From Amycolatopsis echigonensis (GTDB taxonomy: Bacteria; Actinomycetota; Actinomycetes; Mycobacteriales; Pseudonocardiaceae), in contig NZ_JACJHR010000078.1 in NCBI RefSeq assembly GCF_014174495.1, positions 1 through 43,004 of the forward strand: DNA of 43,004 bases, written 5' to 3'. This document shows, piece by piece, positions 15,248 through 24,403 of this stretch (position 1 is the stretch's first letter; each line of letters opens with the position of its first letter). Under the pieces are notes generated by a model. The model was not told the origin of the DNA. It saw nothing but the letters and a program-made list of their open reading frames with translations, and ran no database searches. A program made the position numbers and the translations under genes.

Positions 15248-15460
15248 AGCAAGGCGTCGATCCGGCCATCACCGGGGAGCCTCCGGAAGAACCGGGCGTT
15301 CGCCGCCCCTAGTAGAACCGGACGGGTGCGGCCCGTGACAGCCGTGCAACGAGTGGCCCGGGAGCAGTGCGCCGGGCAAGCGGGGTGGTACCGCGTGACG
15401 CGCGAGCGTCTCGTCCCCGTGTGGGCGGCCGCCGGTCGCCCGTACGAGAGCGACGAACGC
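15248..15460 (+). promoter_or_regulatory. T-box riboswitch of ileS
   Basis: The leader carries the T-box core GGGGTGGTACCGCG at 15382-15395. Its TGGT pairs with the tRNA acceptor end, and the T matches discriminator A of tRNA-Ile. A Stem I specifier region with ATC at 15268-15270 (isoleucine codon) is followed by A and ACCGGGGAGCC, as in other actinobacterial ileS leaders. TAATCT at 15236-15241 is a fitting -10. No terminator hairpin with a T-run follows. Actinobacterial ileS T-boxes act on translation, so uncharged tRNA-Ile probably frees the AAGGAG ribosome site just before the start. Boundaries are approximate. Confidence 0.88.
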
Positions 15461-15473
15461 AAGGAGCACCCGG

Positions 15474-18400
15474 ATGTACCCCCAGGCTTCGCCGGGCGGA
15501 GAGACCACGGTCCCGTCCCAGCCGTCGTTCCCCGCGCTGGAGGAGAGCGTCCTCGCGTACTGGGAGAGCGACCGGACCTTCCAGGCGACCATCGACGCCC
15601 GTCCCGAGGGCACGAACGGCGACAACGAGTACGTCTTCTACGACGGCCCGCCCTTCGCCAACGGCCTCCCGCACTACGGGCACCTGCTCACCGGGTACGT
15701 CAAGGACATCGTCCCGCGCTACCAGACGATGAAGGGCAAGCACGTCGACCGGCGGTTCGGCTGGGACACCCACGGCCTGCCCGCCGAACTCGAAGCGATG
15801 CGGCAGCTCGGGATCACCGAGACGACCGAGATCGAAGAGATGGGCATCGCGAAGTTCAACGAGGCCTCGCGCGAGTCCGTGCTGCGCTACACCGACGAAT
15901 GGCGCGAGTACGTGACGCGCCAGGCCCGCTGGGTCGACTTCGACAACGACTACAAAACGCTCGACGTCACCTACATGGAGTCGGTGCTCTGGGCGTTCAA
16001 GCGGTTGTGGGACAAGGGACTCGTCTACGAGGGCTACCGCGTCCTGCCTTACTGCTGGCGCGACGCGACGCCGCTGTCCAACCATGAGCTGGGCATGGAC
16101 GCCGACGTCTACCGCAACCGGCAGGACCCGGCCGTCACGGTCGGGTTCCGCCTGGAGGGCAACGACAACGAGCTCGACGGCACGTACCTGCTGATCTGGA
16201 CCACGACGCCGTGGACGCTGCCGTCCAACCTCGCCACCGCGGTGCACCCCGAGGTCGAGTACGTCGTGGTGGAAAGCGACGGGAAGCGGTTCCTGCTCGC
16301 CGAGGCGCGCGTCGCCGCGTACGCCCGCGAGCTCGGCGAGGAGCCGACCGTGGTCGCCCGCTACACCGGCGAGCAGCTGCTCGGCTCCCGTTACGCGCCG
16401 CCGTTCCCGTACTTCGTGGGCACGGAGAACGCGCACCGCGTGCTGTCCGCCGACTACGTCACCACCGACGACGGCACCGGCATCGTGCACATCGCTCCCG
16501 CTTACGGCGCCGAGGACAAGGTGGTCACCGACGCGGCCGGGATCTCCCCGGTGACGCCGGTGGACGACCACGGCAAGTTCGACGCCACCGTGCCGGACTA
16601 CGCCGGGCAGCAGGTGTTCGACGCGAACCCGAACATCGTGCGGGACCTCAAGAACGGCACCGGCGGCGCGGAACGCCAGGGCGCGGTGCTGCTGCGGCAC
16701 GAGACCTACGACCACTCGTACCCGCACTGCTGGCGCTGCCGGAACCCGCTGATCTACCGCGCGGTGTCGTCGTGGTTCGTCGCGGTGACGCAGTTCAAGG
16801 ACCGGATGGTCGAGCTGAACCAGCAGATCACCTGGTACCCGGAGAACGTCAAGGACGGCCAGTTCGGCAAGTGGCTGGAGAACGCCATCGACTGGTCGAT
16901 CTCCCGCAACCGGTACTTCGGCACGCCGATCCCGGTGTGGCGCTCGGACGACCCGGCCTACCCCCGGATCGACGTCTACGGCTCGCTGGACGAGCTGGAG
17001 GCCGACTTCGGCGTGCGGCTGGACAACCTGCACCGGCCCTACATCGACGAGCTGACCCGGCCGAACCCGGACGACCCGACCGGCAAGTCGACCATGCGCC
17101 GCGTGCCGGACGTGCTCGACGTGTGGTTCGACTCCGGGTCGATGCCGTACGCCCAGGTGCACTACCCGTTCGAGAACCGCGAATGGTTCGAGCACCACTA
17201 CCCGAGCGACTTCATCGTCGAGTACATCGGGCAGACCCGCGGCTGGTTCTACCTGCTGCACGTGCTCGCGACCGCGCTGTTCGACCGGCCGGCGTTCCGC
17301 ACCTGCGTGTCGCACGGCATCGTGCTCGGCTCCGACGGCCAGAAGATGTCGAAGTCGCTGCGGAACTACCCGGACGTCAACGAGGTCTTCGACCGCGACG
17401 GGTCGGACGCCATGCGGTGGTACCTCATGGCGAGCCCGATCCTGCGCGGCGGCAACCTGATCGTGACCGACCGGGGGATCCGCGACGCGGTGCGCCAGGC
17501 CGTGCTGCCGCTGTGGAACTCGTACTACTTCCTTGCCCTGTACGCGAATGCCGAAGGCAAGCAGGGGCAGTGGCGCACGGATTCCCCGCATCTGCTCGAC
17601 CGGTACGTGCTGGCGAAGACGCACGAACTCGTCACCGACGTCGAGTCCGCGATGGACAGCTACGACATCGCGGACGCGTGCCAGACCGTGCGGGACTTCC
17701 TCGAGGTCCTCACGAACTGGTACGTCCGCCGGTCGCGCGACCGCTTCTGGGCGGGCGAGCAGGACGCGATCGACACGCTGCACACGGTGCTCGAGGTGAC
17801 CTGCCGGGTCGTCGCGCCGCTGCTGCCGCTCACCACCGAAACCGTGTGGCGCGGGCTGACCGGCGGCCGTTCGGTGCACCTGACCGACTGGCCGAACGCG
17901 CTCGACCTGCCCGCCGACGCGGCGCTGGTGACCGCGATGGACAAGGTGCGGCAGGTGGCGTCGTCGGCGCTGGCGCTGCGCAAGGCGAACAAGCTGCGGG
18001 TGCGGCTGCCGCTGGCGAAGCTCGTGGTCGCGGCCGAGGACGTCGAAGCGCTGCGCGGGTTCACCGAGATCCTGCGGGACGAGGTCAACGTGAAGTCGGT
18101 GGAGCTGACCGCTGACGTCGCCGCGCACGGCACGTTCGAGGTCGCGGTGAACGCGCGGGCGGCCGGGCCGCGGCTGGGCAAGGCCGTGCAGCAGGTGATC
18201 AAGGCGGTCAAGGCGGGCGACTGGACGACGAACGCGTCCGGCGCGGTCGTGGCGGCGGGCGTCGAACTCGTCGAGGGCGAGTACGACCGGCGCCTGGTCG
18301 CCTCCGGCGGCGGCGCGGCGGCCGAACTGCCCGGCGGGGCCGGCCTGGTCGTGCTGGACACCGAGGTCACCGAGGACCTGGCGGCCGAGGGCCTGGCCCG

Positions 18401-18635
18401 CGACCTGGTCCGCGTCGTGCAGCAGGCCCGCCGCGAGGCCGGTCTCGACGTCGGCGACCGGATCTCGCTGACCGTGGACGCCACCGGCGAGGTGACGGCC
18501 GCGGCGCGCAAGCACGAGGAGTTCGTGGCGTCCGAAACGCTCGCGACGTCGGTGTCCTACGGCGAGGTGGCCGAGGGCTTCGACGGCACGGTCGGCGAGG
18601 GCGTGAAGGTGCGCGTGGCGGTCGCGAAGGCGTGA
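15474..18635 (+). CDS. ileS: Isoleucyl-tRNA synthetase
   Basis: This 1053-residue class I synthetase charges tRNA-Ile. The HIGH-type motif is HYGH at residues 67-70 and KMSKS is at 624-628. The editing (CP1) domain lies between about 190 and 400 (TYLLIWTTTPWTLPSNLATAV, then DDGTGIVHIAPAYG). The length and the HYGH form are typical of the eukaryote-like IleS2 clade, some members of which tolerate mupirocin. ATG at 15474 has AAGGAG 8 nt upstream, inside the T-box leader. A strong hairpin at 18645-18678 ends the transcript. Its place after wag31 and before lspA/rluD follows actinobacterial order, with extra genes inserted. Confidence 0.97.
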   Translation: MYPQASPGGETTVPSQPSFPALEESVLAYWESDRTFQATIDARPEGTNGDNEYVFYDGPPFANGLPHYGHLLTGYVKDIVPRYQTMKGKHVDRRFGWDTHGLPAELEAMRQLGITETTEIEEMGIAKFNEASRESVLRYTDEWREYVTRQARWVDFDNDYKTLDVTYMESVLWAFKRLWDKGLVYEGYRVLPYCWRDATPLSNHELGMDADVYRNRQDPAVTVGFRLEGNDNELDGTYLLIWTTTPWTLPSNLATAVHPEVEYVVVESDGKRFLLAEARVAAYARELGEEPTVVARYTGEQLLGSRYAPPFPYFVGTENAHRVLSADYVTTDDGTGIVHIAPAYGAEDKVVTDAAGISPVTPVDDHGKFDATVPDYAGQQVFDANPNIVRDLKNGTGGAERQGAVLLRHETYDHSYPHCWRCRNPLIYRAVSSWFVAVTQFKDRMVELNQQITWYPENVKDGQFGKWLENAIDWSISRNRYFGTPIPVWRSDDPAYPRIDVYGSLDELEADFGVRLDNLHRPYIDELTRPNPDDPTGKSTMRRVPDVLDVWFDSGSMPYAQVHYPFENREWFEHHYPSDFIVEYIGQTRGWFYLLHVLATALFDRPAFRTCVSHGIVLGSDGQKMSKSLRNYPDVNEVFDRDGSDAMRWYLMASPILRGGNLIVTDRGIRDAVRQAVLPLWNSYYFLALYANAEGKQGQWRTDSPHLLDRYVLAKTHELVTDVESAMDSYDIADACQTVRDFLEVLTNWYVRRSRDRFWAGEQDAIDTLHTVLEVTCRVVAPLLPLTTETVWRGLTGGRSVHLTDWPNALDLPADAALVTAMDKVRQVASSALALRKANKLRVRLPLAKLVVAAEDVEALRGFTEILRDEVNVKSVELTADVAAHGTFEVAVNARAAGPRLGKAVQQVIKAVKAGDWTTNASGAVVAAGVELVEGEYDRRLVASGGGAAAELPGGAGLVVLDTEVTEDLAAEGLARDLVRVVQQARREAGLDVGDRISLTVDATGEVTAAARKHEEFVASETLATSVSYGEVAEGFDGTVGEGVKVRVAVAKA

Positions 18636-18644
18636 GGTGCGGCG

Positions 18645-18678
18645 GTCTTGCTCCGGGCGTGGGTGCCCGGAACAAGAC
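18645..18678 (+). terminator. Terminator after ileS
   Basis: GTCTTGCTCCGGGC (18645-18658) pairs with GCCCGGAACAAGAC (18665-18678), a 14-bp stem with one G-U pair and a 6-nt loop, followed by TGTTT. It starts 10 nt after the stop. Confidence 0.78.
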
Positions 18679-18852
18679 TGTTTCCGCATAATTCCGTGGG
18701 CGCCCGAGCGAGACCACCGGCCGCCCAGGCTGATCGGGCGTCGTTTGACGAACTCGCCGGATCCTCGGCCCGCGGAGGCGAACGTCTCCACCCGGCCGCC
18801 TGTCTGTGGGCCGCTCGGCCGACCGAGCTGCTCCGCCGCGGGAAGCGTCTGC

Positions 18853-18858
18853 TAGGGA
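18853..18858 (+). promoter_or_regulatory. Candidate -10 for leaderless permease transcript
   Basis: TAGGGA lies 7 nt before the permease ATG, and no ribosome-binding site is visible. The -35 is not recognisable. Confidence 0.35.
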
Positions 18859-18865
18859 TTTCCCC

Positions 18866-20257
18866 ATGACTTCAGAAGCCGCCGCCGAACCGGCTGTCGA
18901 GGGGCTCGCCGCCGGCTTGCGCCAGCGGCACCTCGCCATGCTCGCGATGGGCGGCGTGATCGGTTCGGGATTGTTCGTCAGCTCCGGCGTCGGGATCAAG
19001 CTCGCCGGGCCCGGCATCGTGCTGTCCTTCGTGCTCGCGGGGGCGCTCGCGATGCTGGTCATGCGCATGATGGCGGAGATGGCCGCCGCGATCCCGTCCA
19101 GCGGGTCCTTTTCCGTGCACGCCGAGCGCGCTTTCGGGCCGTGGGCCGGGTTCGCGATCGGCTGGCTGTACTGGGCGGCGCTGGTCGTCGTGCTCGCCGT
19201 CGAGGCCACCGCGGCCGCCATCATCGTCAACGGCTGGCTGCCCGGCATTCCGCAGTGGGCGCTGGTCTTGCTCTTCATGGCCGTGCTGACCGCGGTCAAC
19301 TTCACGGCGGTGTCCCGCTTCGGCGAACTCGAGTTCTGGCTGGCGCTGGTCAAGGTCGTCGCGGTCGTGGCCTTCCTGGTGCTCGGCGTGCTCGCGTTCC
19401 TCGGCGTGCTCCCGGGCACGTCCTTCGTCGGCACGGCCAATCTCCTCGGCCACGGCGGACTTCTGCCGCATGGATGGCAAGGCGTCGGCACCGGCTTGCT
19501 CGCGGTGGTCTTCACCTTCGGCGGCCTGGAAGTGGTGACCATCGCGGCCGCGGAATCCGACGATCCCGCGCACGCCGTCGGCAAGGCGGTCCGCAACGCG
19601 GTCGTGCGGATTTCGGTGTTCTACATCGGTTCCATGCTGGTCATCGTCTCGCTGCTGCCGTGGTCGAGTGTCCACACCGGACAGAGCCCGTTCGCCGCGG
19701 TGCTCGATCGGATCGGGATCCCGGCGACCGGGCAGATCATGAACGTGGTCGTGCTGTTCGCCTTGCTGTCCACTTTGAACACCAACATGTACGGCGCGGC
19801 CCGGATGGTGTATTCGCTGGCGCGGCGCGGCCACGCCCCTCGCGCACTGACCAAAGTGGACCGGAACGGCGTGCCGGTTTTCGCTGTCGCGGCTTCGGTG
19901 CTCTTCGGATTCGTCGCCGTGGCGCTCAACGCGCTGTGGCCGGACACCGTCTTCCAGTACCTGCTCAACGCGGTCGGCTCGGTGCTGCTGATCGTGTGGA
20001 TCCTGGTCGCCTGCACTCAGCTGCGGGTGCGTCGGCAGCTGGAGCGCACCGCGCCGGACAGCCTCACCGTGCGCATGTGGGGCTTCCCGTATCTGACCTG
20101 GGCGACGCTCGCCGCGATGGTAGCGATCCTGGCGGTGATGGCGGGCGACGCCAGCGCGAGGACTCAGCTGATCAGCTCGGGCGTGCTCGTCGCGGTGCTG
20201 GTCGTGGCCGGGATCTGGTGGCAACGCGCGCGTCGTTCGGCCGAACAGGATGTATAA
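18866..20257 (+). CDS. Amino acid permease (APC superfamily, GabP/AnsP-like)
   Basis: This 463-residue transporter has about 12 transmembrane segments. The APC signature is near the N-terminus (RQRHLAMLAMGGVIGSGLFVSSG), followed by the conserved FTFGGLEVVTIAAAES region. It imports an amino acid or GABA-like substrate with protons; the substrate cannot be fixed from sequence. ATG at 18866 has no Shine-Dalgarno but lies 7 nt after TAGGGA. It is a single-gene unit between the ileS terminator and the penicillin-binding protein. GTATA...TATAC overlaps its stop. Confidence 0.9.
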   Translation: MTSEAAAEPAVEGLAAGLRQRHLAMLAMGGVIGSGLFVSSGVGIKLAGPGIVLSFVLAGALAMLVMRMMAEMAAAIPSSGSFSVHAERAFGPWAGFAIGWLYWAALVVVLAVEATAAAIIVNGWLPGIPQWALVLLFMAVLTAVNFTAVSRFGELEFWLALVKVVAVVAFLVLGVLAFLGVLPGTSFVGTANLLGHGGLLPHGWQGVGTGLLAVVFTFGGLEVVTIAAAESDDPAHAVGKAVRNAVVRISVFYIGSMLVIVSLLPWSSVHTGQSPFAAVLDRIGIPATGQIMNVVVLFALLSTLNTNMYGAARMVYSLARRGHAPRALTKVDRNGVPVFAVAASVLFGFVAVALNALWPDTVFQYLLNAVGSVLLIVWILVACTQLRVRRQLERTAPDSLTVRMWGFPYLTWATLAAMVAILAVMAGDASARTQLISSGVLVAVLVVAGIWWQRARRSAEQDV

Positions 20258-20381
20258 CGGCCTATACGGCACGGCGTTGATCACGAATCTGTCGCGTTCC
20301 CCGAGGTAACGCCCGGTCCCGCGCAGCGATGGGCAAGCTGAGCCAGGGACGCGGGCGGACCGCGTGGGCGAGGGGGATGCG

Positions 20382-21986
20382 ACGGTGAGTCCTGCCGGCA
20401 AGAAGGGCGTGCTGATCGGGGCCGCACTGGCCGTGGTCGCGATCGTGGCGGCGGCGGTCGTGCTGCTGAGCGGAGGGGGATCGACGGCGGCCTCGCCGGA
20501 TTCGGACACAGCGTCGACCGCCGAGGACTCGAACTACCCGTTGTCGGCGGCCCGCGAATACCTGCTCGCCTTCGGGGCCAAGGACGCCGACGCCGCCAGC
20601 AAGGCCACCGACGCACCGGCGGAGGCCTCTTCCGCGCTGCTGAACACGTGGGCGGCGCTCCGGCCCACGGAGCTGACCGCCAAGCTCGGCGAGGTCGGCC
20701 CGGCGCAGGGCGACAAGGCCACGGCGGCCTACACCGTCACGTGGAACCTCGGCCCCGGCCGCACCTGGACGTACTCCGGCACTCTCGGCCTCGTCCGGGC
20801 GCAGGGCACGTGGCGGGTCCACTGGGCGCCGACGGTGCTGCACCCCAAGCTCGAAGCGGGGCAGCGGCTGGCGATCGCGTCCTCGGACGTTCCGGCGGTG
20901 GTCGACCGCGACGGCAAACCGCTGGTGGTCTCGGCCGGCGGCGGGCTGAAGCCGGCTGACGACAAGGCGTTCCCGCTGCTCCGTTCGGCGCTCACCGGGC
21001 ACGGGCAGGCGTCCGAGGCGTTCGCGGTCGAGCGCGTGGACAGTTCGGGCAAGAACCTCGAGACGCTGTTCGGCAAGGCCGAAAGCGACCACAAACCGGC
21101 CGCCACCGGGCTCAGCGTCGCGACCCAGAACGCCGCCCAGGCCGCCGTCGACGGGTACCGCGGCAAGGCCGTCCTCGTCGCGATCCAGCCGTCTTCCGGC
21201 GACTTGCTCGCGGTGGCGCAGAACAGCAGTGTGACCAATGCTTCGTCGGCGTTCAGCGGCCAGTACGCGCCGGGGTCGACGTTCAAGATCGTCACCGCGA
21301 CCGCGGCGCTGGAAGCCGGGCTGGTCACGCCGGATTCCTCGGTGCCGTGCCCGCTGACCGACCGGATCGGCACCCGCACGCTCTCCAACGAAGGATTCGA
21401 CCTCGGCACGACCACCGTGCACCAGGCGTTCGCGAAGTCCTGCAACACCACGTTCGGCCGGCTCGCGTCGCAGCTGCCCGCCGACGGGCTGGCGAAGGCG
21501 GCCACCCAGTTCGGCCTCAACGCCGATTTCTCGATCGAGGGCCTGTCCACCGAGATGGGCCGCGTCGACCCGGCGGCCAGCGCGGACGAGCAGGTCGAGG
21601 ACGGCATCGGCCAGGGAAAGGTGCAGGTCAGCCCGATGGGAGCGGCGGTGATGGCGGCGACCGCGGCGTCCGGGCGCGCGGTCGTGCCGCGGCTGTGGGC
21701 GGACGGCACCAAGGTCAACACCGGCTACCAGCCGCCGTCGGCCTCGGTGCTGTCGGCGTTGCGCGGGATGATGCGCGAGGTCGTGACCGGCGGCACGGCG
21801 ACCGGGCTGTCGCACTCGGGCTCGGTGTTCGGCAAAACCGGCACCGCGCAGTTCGGCGACGGCGCGGAGGCGCACGGCTGGTTCGTCGGCTACCGAGGCG
21901 ACCTGGCGTTCGCGGTGTTCCTGGAGGGGGCCAACGACTCCAAACCGGCCGTCTCGCTGGGCGCGAAGTTCCTCGACGCGCTGTAG
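20382..21986 (+). CDS. Class B penicillin-binding protein (MecA_N-type transpeptidase)
   Basis: This 534-residue D,D-transpeptidase cross-links peptidoglycan outside the membrane. It has a short cytoplasmic end, one TM helix (GVLIGAALAVVAIVAAAVVLL), an NTF2-like MecA_N domain at about 45-165, a dimerisation segment, and the transpeptidase domain with STFK (S299, K302), SCN (353-355) and KTGTAQ (K485). It resembles M. tuberculosis Rv2864c, but no lipobox cysteine follows the TM helix, so it is membrane- rather than lipid-anchored. The GTG at 20382 is preferred over the GTG at 20364 because GAGGGGG lies 9 nt upstream. A small hairpin (TTCGGC-CGCC-GCCGAA) follows the stop at 21995-22010. Confidence 0.9.
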   Translation, partial: TVSPAGKKGVLIGAALAVVAIVAAAVVLLSGGGSTAASPDSDTASTAEDSNYPLSAAREYLLAFGAKDADAASKATDAPAEASSALLNTWAALRPTELTAKLGEVGPAQGDKATAAYTVTWNLGPGRTWTYSGTLGLVRAQGTWRVHWAPTVLHPKLEAGQRLAIASSDVPAVVDRDGKPLVVSAGGGLKPADDKAFPLLRSALTGHGQASEAFAVERVDSSGKNLETLFGKAESDHKPAATGLSVATQNAAQAAVDGYRGKAVLVAIQPSSGDLLAVAQNSSVTNASSAFSGQYAPGSTFKIVTATAALEAGLVTPDSSVPCPLTDRIGTRTLSNEGFDLGTTTVHQAFAKSCNTTFGRLASQLPADGLAKAATQFGLNADFSIEGLSTEMGRVDPAASADEQVEDGIGQGKVQVSPMGAAVMAATAASGRAVVPRLWADGTKVNTGYQPPSASVLSALRGMMREVVTGGTATGLSHSGSVFGKTGTAQFGDGAEAHGWFVGYRGDLAFAVFLEGANDSKPAVSLGAKFLDAL

Positions 21987-22022
21987 CGTCTCGTTTCGGC
22001 CGCCGCCGAAGCGTCCCCGCTC

Positions 22023-22028
22023 TACCGT
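22023..22028 (+). promoter_or_regulatory. Candidate -10 for leaderless regulator transcript
   Basis: TACCGT stands 6 nt before the ATG at 22035, and no ribosome-binding site is present between them. Confidence 0.4.
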
Positions 22029-22034
22029 GGGGTC

Positions 22035-22730
22035 ATGGAAACCGTCGCACTGGCCGAAGTCGCCGCGGTGCTCGCCGATCCGAGCCGCGCGACCATGTGC
22101 CTCGCCCTGCTCGACGGGCGCGCCTGGACCGTCGGCGAACTGGCCGCCGCGGCGCGGATCGCGGTGTCGACGGCCAGCGAGCACGTGACGCGACTGGCCG
22201 AGGCCGGGTTCGTCGCCCGGGTGAAGCAGGGACGGCACGCTTACGTGCGGCTCGCGAATCCGCGGGTCGCGGAGCTGATCGAGCATCTGGCGCAGCATGC
22301 CGAGCTGAAAACGCCGTCCGGGCTGCGGACTTCGTTGCGGGCGCGGCGATTGTCGTTCGCGCGCAGTTGCTACGACCATCTGGCCGGGACGCTCGGGGTC
22401 GCCCTGCGGGACGGAATGGCCGACCGCGGGCTGATCGACGTGTCCGACGGGCTCGCGCTCACCGGCACCGGACGCGACGTGCTGGCCGATCTCGGCGTCG
22501 CGGTGCCGGATCGGCCGCGGCGGCCGTTGCTCCGCGACTGTCTGGATTGGACAGAGCGGCGCGAGCACCTGGCCGGCGCGGTCCCGGCGGCGGTGCTGGA
22601 GCGGGCGCTCGAAGCGGGATGGCTGACCCGGGACGAGCACCGCGCGGTCCGGGTGCTGCCGGGCGCGAGGGGTCCGTTCGCGGCGTTGGGTGTCGATCTC
22701 GCGACGGTGAGTGCCGCGAAGGCGTCGTAA
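22035..22730 (+). CDS. ArsR-like winged-helix regulator, paralogue of 13041-13829
   Basis: This 231-residue regulator has an ArsR-type winged helix (DPSRATMCLALLDGRAWTV, recognition helix ARIAVSTASEHVTRLAEAGFV, wing QGRHAYVRL). The same C-terminal signatures occur as in the regulator at 13041: SCYDHLAGTLGV (C112, H115) and LLRDCLDWTERREHLAGA (C169, H178). The conserved Cys/His pairs suggest a metal or thiol sensor, by inference. ATG at 22035 follows a TACCGT -10, implying a leaderless mRNA. The next gene, an antiporter 99 bp downstream in the same direction, has its own possible -10 (TATTCT, 22790-22795). No target is certain. Confidence 0.85.
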   Translation: METVALAEVAAVLADPSRATMCLALLDGRAWTVGELAAAARIAVSTASEHVTRLAEAGFVARVKQGRHAYVRLANPRVAELIEHLAQHAELKTPSGLRTSLRARRLSFARSCYDHLAGTLGVALRDGMADRGLIDVSDGLALTGTGRDVLADLGVAVPDRPRRPLLRDCLDWTERREHLAGAVPAAVLERALEAGWLTRDEHRAVRVLPGARGPFAALGVDLATVSAAKAS

Positions 22731-22829
22731 CACACCTGCGTGGTCCCCCGGACCGGTGGTGCGCGCAGGGGAACCGGGCACTGCCTCACTATTCTGGACG
22801 CCTGCGGGCGACCGGGAGGGAGGCGGAAG

Positions 22830-24308
22830 GTGGACGAGCTTCCCGTGCTGCTGGGCGTCGGAGCGCTGGTTCTGGTCGTCTCGGTCGTCGCGGTGCGGGT
22901 GTCCATCCGGCTCGGATTCCCGTCGCTGCTGCTGTATCTCGGGATCGGCGTCGTGCTCGGCGAAGCCGGGTTCGGCATCCGCTTCGACAATCCGGCGCTC
23001 ACCCAGGCCCTCGGGCTCGCCGCGCTCGTCCTGATCCTCACCGAGGGCGGGCTCACCACGCGCTGGTCCGCGGTGAAACCCTCGCTGGGGCCCGGAATCC
23101 TGCTGTCCACAGTGGCCGTGGTGATCAGCATCGCGGTCACCGGCGCGGCCCTGCACTGGCTGCTCGGCCTCGACTGGCGGCTCGCGCTGCTGTGGGGCGC
23201 GGTCCTGGCGTCCACCGACGCCGCGGCGGTGTTCTCCGTCCTGCGCACGGCCGGGGTCGGCAAACGGCTCGTCGGCGCGCTGGAACTGGAATCCGGCATC
23301 AACGACGCGCCCGCCTACATCGCGGTCGTCGTGCTCGCGTCCGGCGAGGCGGTCGACTGGTCGCTGCCGCTGCTGGTGGTCTACGAACTGCTGACCGGTC
23401 TCGCGCTCGGCCTCGCGTTCGGCTGGCTGGGCGCACAGGCGCTGCGCCGGGCCGCGCTCCCGGCGACCGGTCTGTACCCGCTCGCCACGGTCGCGGTGTG
23501 CGTTCTCGCGTACTCCTCGGGACAGCTGGCGCACGCTTCCGGTCTGCTGGCCACCTATGTTGCCGGTCTGGTGCTGGGGAACTCCCAGCTGCCGCACCGG
23601 TCGGACACCCTGTCGTTCGCCGAAGGGCTCGGCTGGCTCGCGCAGATCGGGCTGTTCGTGCTGCTCGGCCTCTTCGCGTCGCCGACCCGGTTGCTCGAAG
23701 CGCTCATCCCGGGTCTGGTCGCGGGCGCGGTGGTGCTGCTGCTCGCCCGTCCGCTCTCGGTGGTCCTGTCGCTGCTGCCGTTCCGGTTGCCCTGGCGAGA
23801 GCAGACGTTCCTGTCCTGGGCCGGGTTGCGCGGTGCGGTGCCGATCGTGCTCGCGATGATCCCGCTGTCCGAAGGCGTGCCCGGTGCGCAGCGGCTCGTG
23901 GACGCCGTTTTCGTGCTCGTCATCGTGCTCACCGTGCTGCAGGGGGCGACGCTCAGCCCGCTCGCGCGGATCCTCGGGCTGACGAAGGCGGCGCAGGCGC
24001 ACGAGATCGAGGTCGACTCCGCGCCGCTCGACGAACTCGGCGCGGAACTGCTGCAGGTGCGCATCCAGGAGGGGTCGAAGCTGCACGGCGTGTACCTCTC
24101 GGAACTGCGCCTGCCCGCCGGGGCGACGGTCAGCCTCGTGGTCCGCGGCGGGACGGGCTTCACGCCGCAGAAAACCAGCCGCTTGCAGGTCGAGGACCAG
24201 CTTCTGGTGGTCACGACCGCCACCGACCGCGACGCGACCGAACGGCGCATCCGAGCCGTCGACCGGGCCGGCCGTCTGGCGCGCTGGCACGGCGAATCCG
24301 GAGCCTGA
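22830..24308 (+). CDS. Cation/proton antiporter (CPA, NhaP2/CvrA-like) with RCK-C domain
   Basis: This 492-residue membrane protein has about 12 hydrophobic segments of the Na+/H+ exchanger fold (ALVLILTEGGLTTRW, then ALLWGAVLASTDAAAVFSVL with the ASTDAAAV motif, and LELESGINDAPAYIAVVVL). A cytoplasmic TrkA-C/RCK-C-like domain follows at about 395-470 (VRIQEGSKLHGVYLSELRLP, then EDQLLVVTTATD). That layout is typical of K+/H+ antiporters of the CvrA/NhaP2 group, which shed potassium and set cytoplasmic pH. The start is GTG at 22830 with GGGAGGGAGG upstream; a longer frame exists but is not needed. A hairpin follows at 24344-24364. Confidence 0.9.
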   Translation: MDELPVLLGVGALVLVVSVVAVRVSIRLGFPSLLLYLGIGVVLGEAGFGIRFDNPALTQALGLAALVLILTEGGLTTRWSAVKPSLGPGILLSTVAVVISIAVTGAALHWLLGLDWRLALLWGAVLASTDAAAVFSVLRTAGVGKRLVGALELESGINDAPAYIAVVVLASGEAVDWSLPLLVVYELLTGLALGLAFGWLGAQALRRAALPATGLYPLATVAVCVLAYSSGQLAHASGLLATYVAGLVLGNSQLPHRSDTLSFAEGLGWLAQIGLFVLLGLFASPTRLLEALIPGLVAGAVVLLLARPLSVVLSLLPFRLPWREQTFLSWAGLRGAVPIVLAMIPLSEGVPGAQRLVDAVFVLVIVLTVLQGATLSPLARILGLTKAAQAHEIEVDSAPLDELGAELLQVRIQEGSKLHGVYLSELRLPAGATVSLVVRGGTGFTPQKTSRLQVEDQLLVVTTATDRDATERRIRAVDRAGRLARWHGESGA

Positions 24309-24343
24309 CCCGTTCCGTCCTTTGTGGACAATTCTTGTGACTG

Positions 24344-24364
24344 CCGTCTCAGATCACGAGACGG
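24344..24364 (+). terminator. Terminator-like hairpin after the antiporter
   Basis: CCGTCTC and GAGACGG form a perfect 7-bp stem with a 7-nt loop, separating the antiporter gene from the SAM-IV leader. No T-run follows. Confidence 0.45.
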
Positions 24365-24403
24365 GGCTGGTTTCGGCCGCCGGGTTTCCGCTATCGTCGG
24401 CTC

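Noticed and set aside
15309..18791. 1160-codon open frame on the minus strand opposite ileS
   Set aside because: It is exactly antisense to a clear ileS gene, and its product is His/Arg/Val-rich with no domains. Long antisense frames are normal at this GC content.
20262..24290. 1342-codon minus-strand open frame
   Set aside because: It runs antisense through the penicillin-binding protein, the regulator and the antiporter. Its composition (Arg/Gln/Gly/Asp) reflects codon-position GC bias, not a protein.
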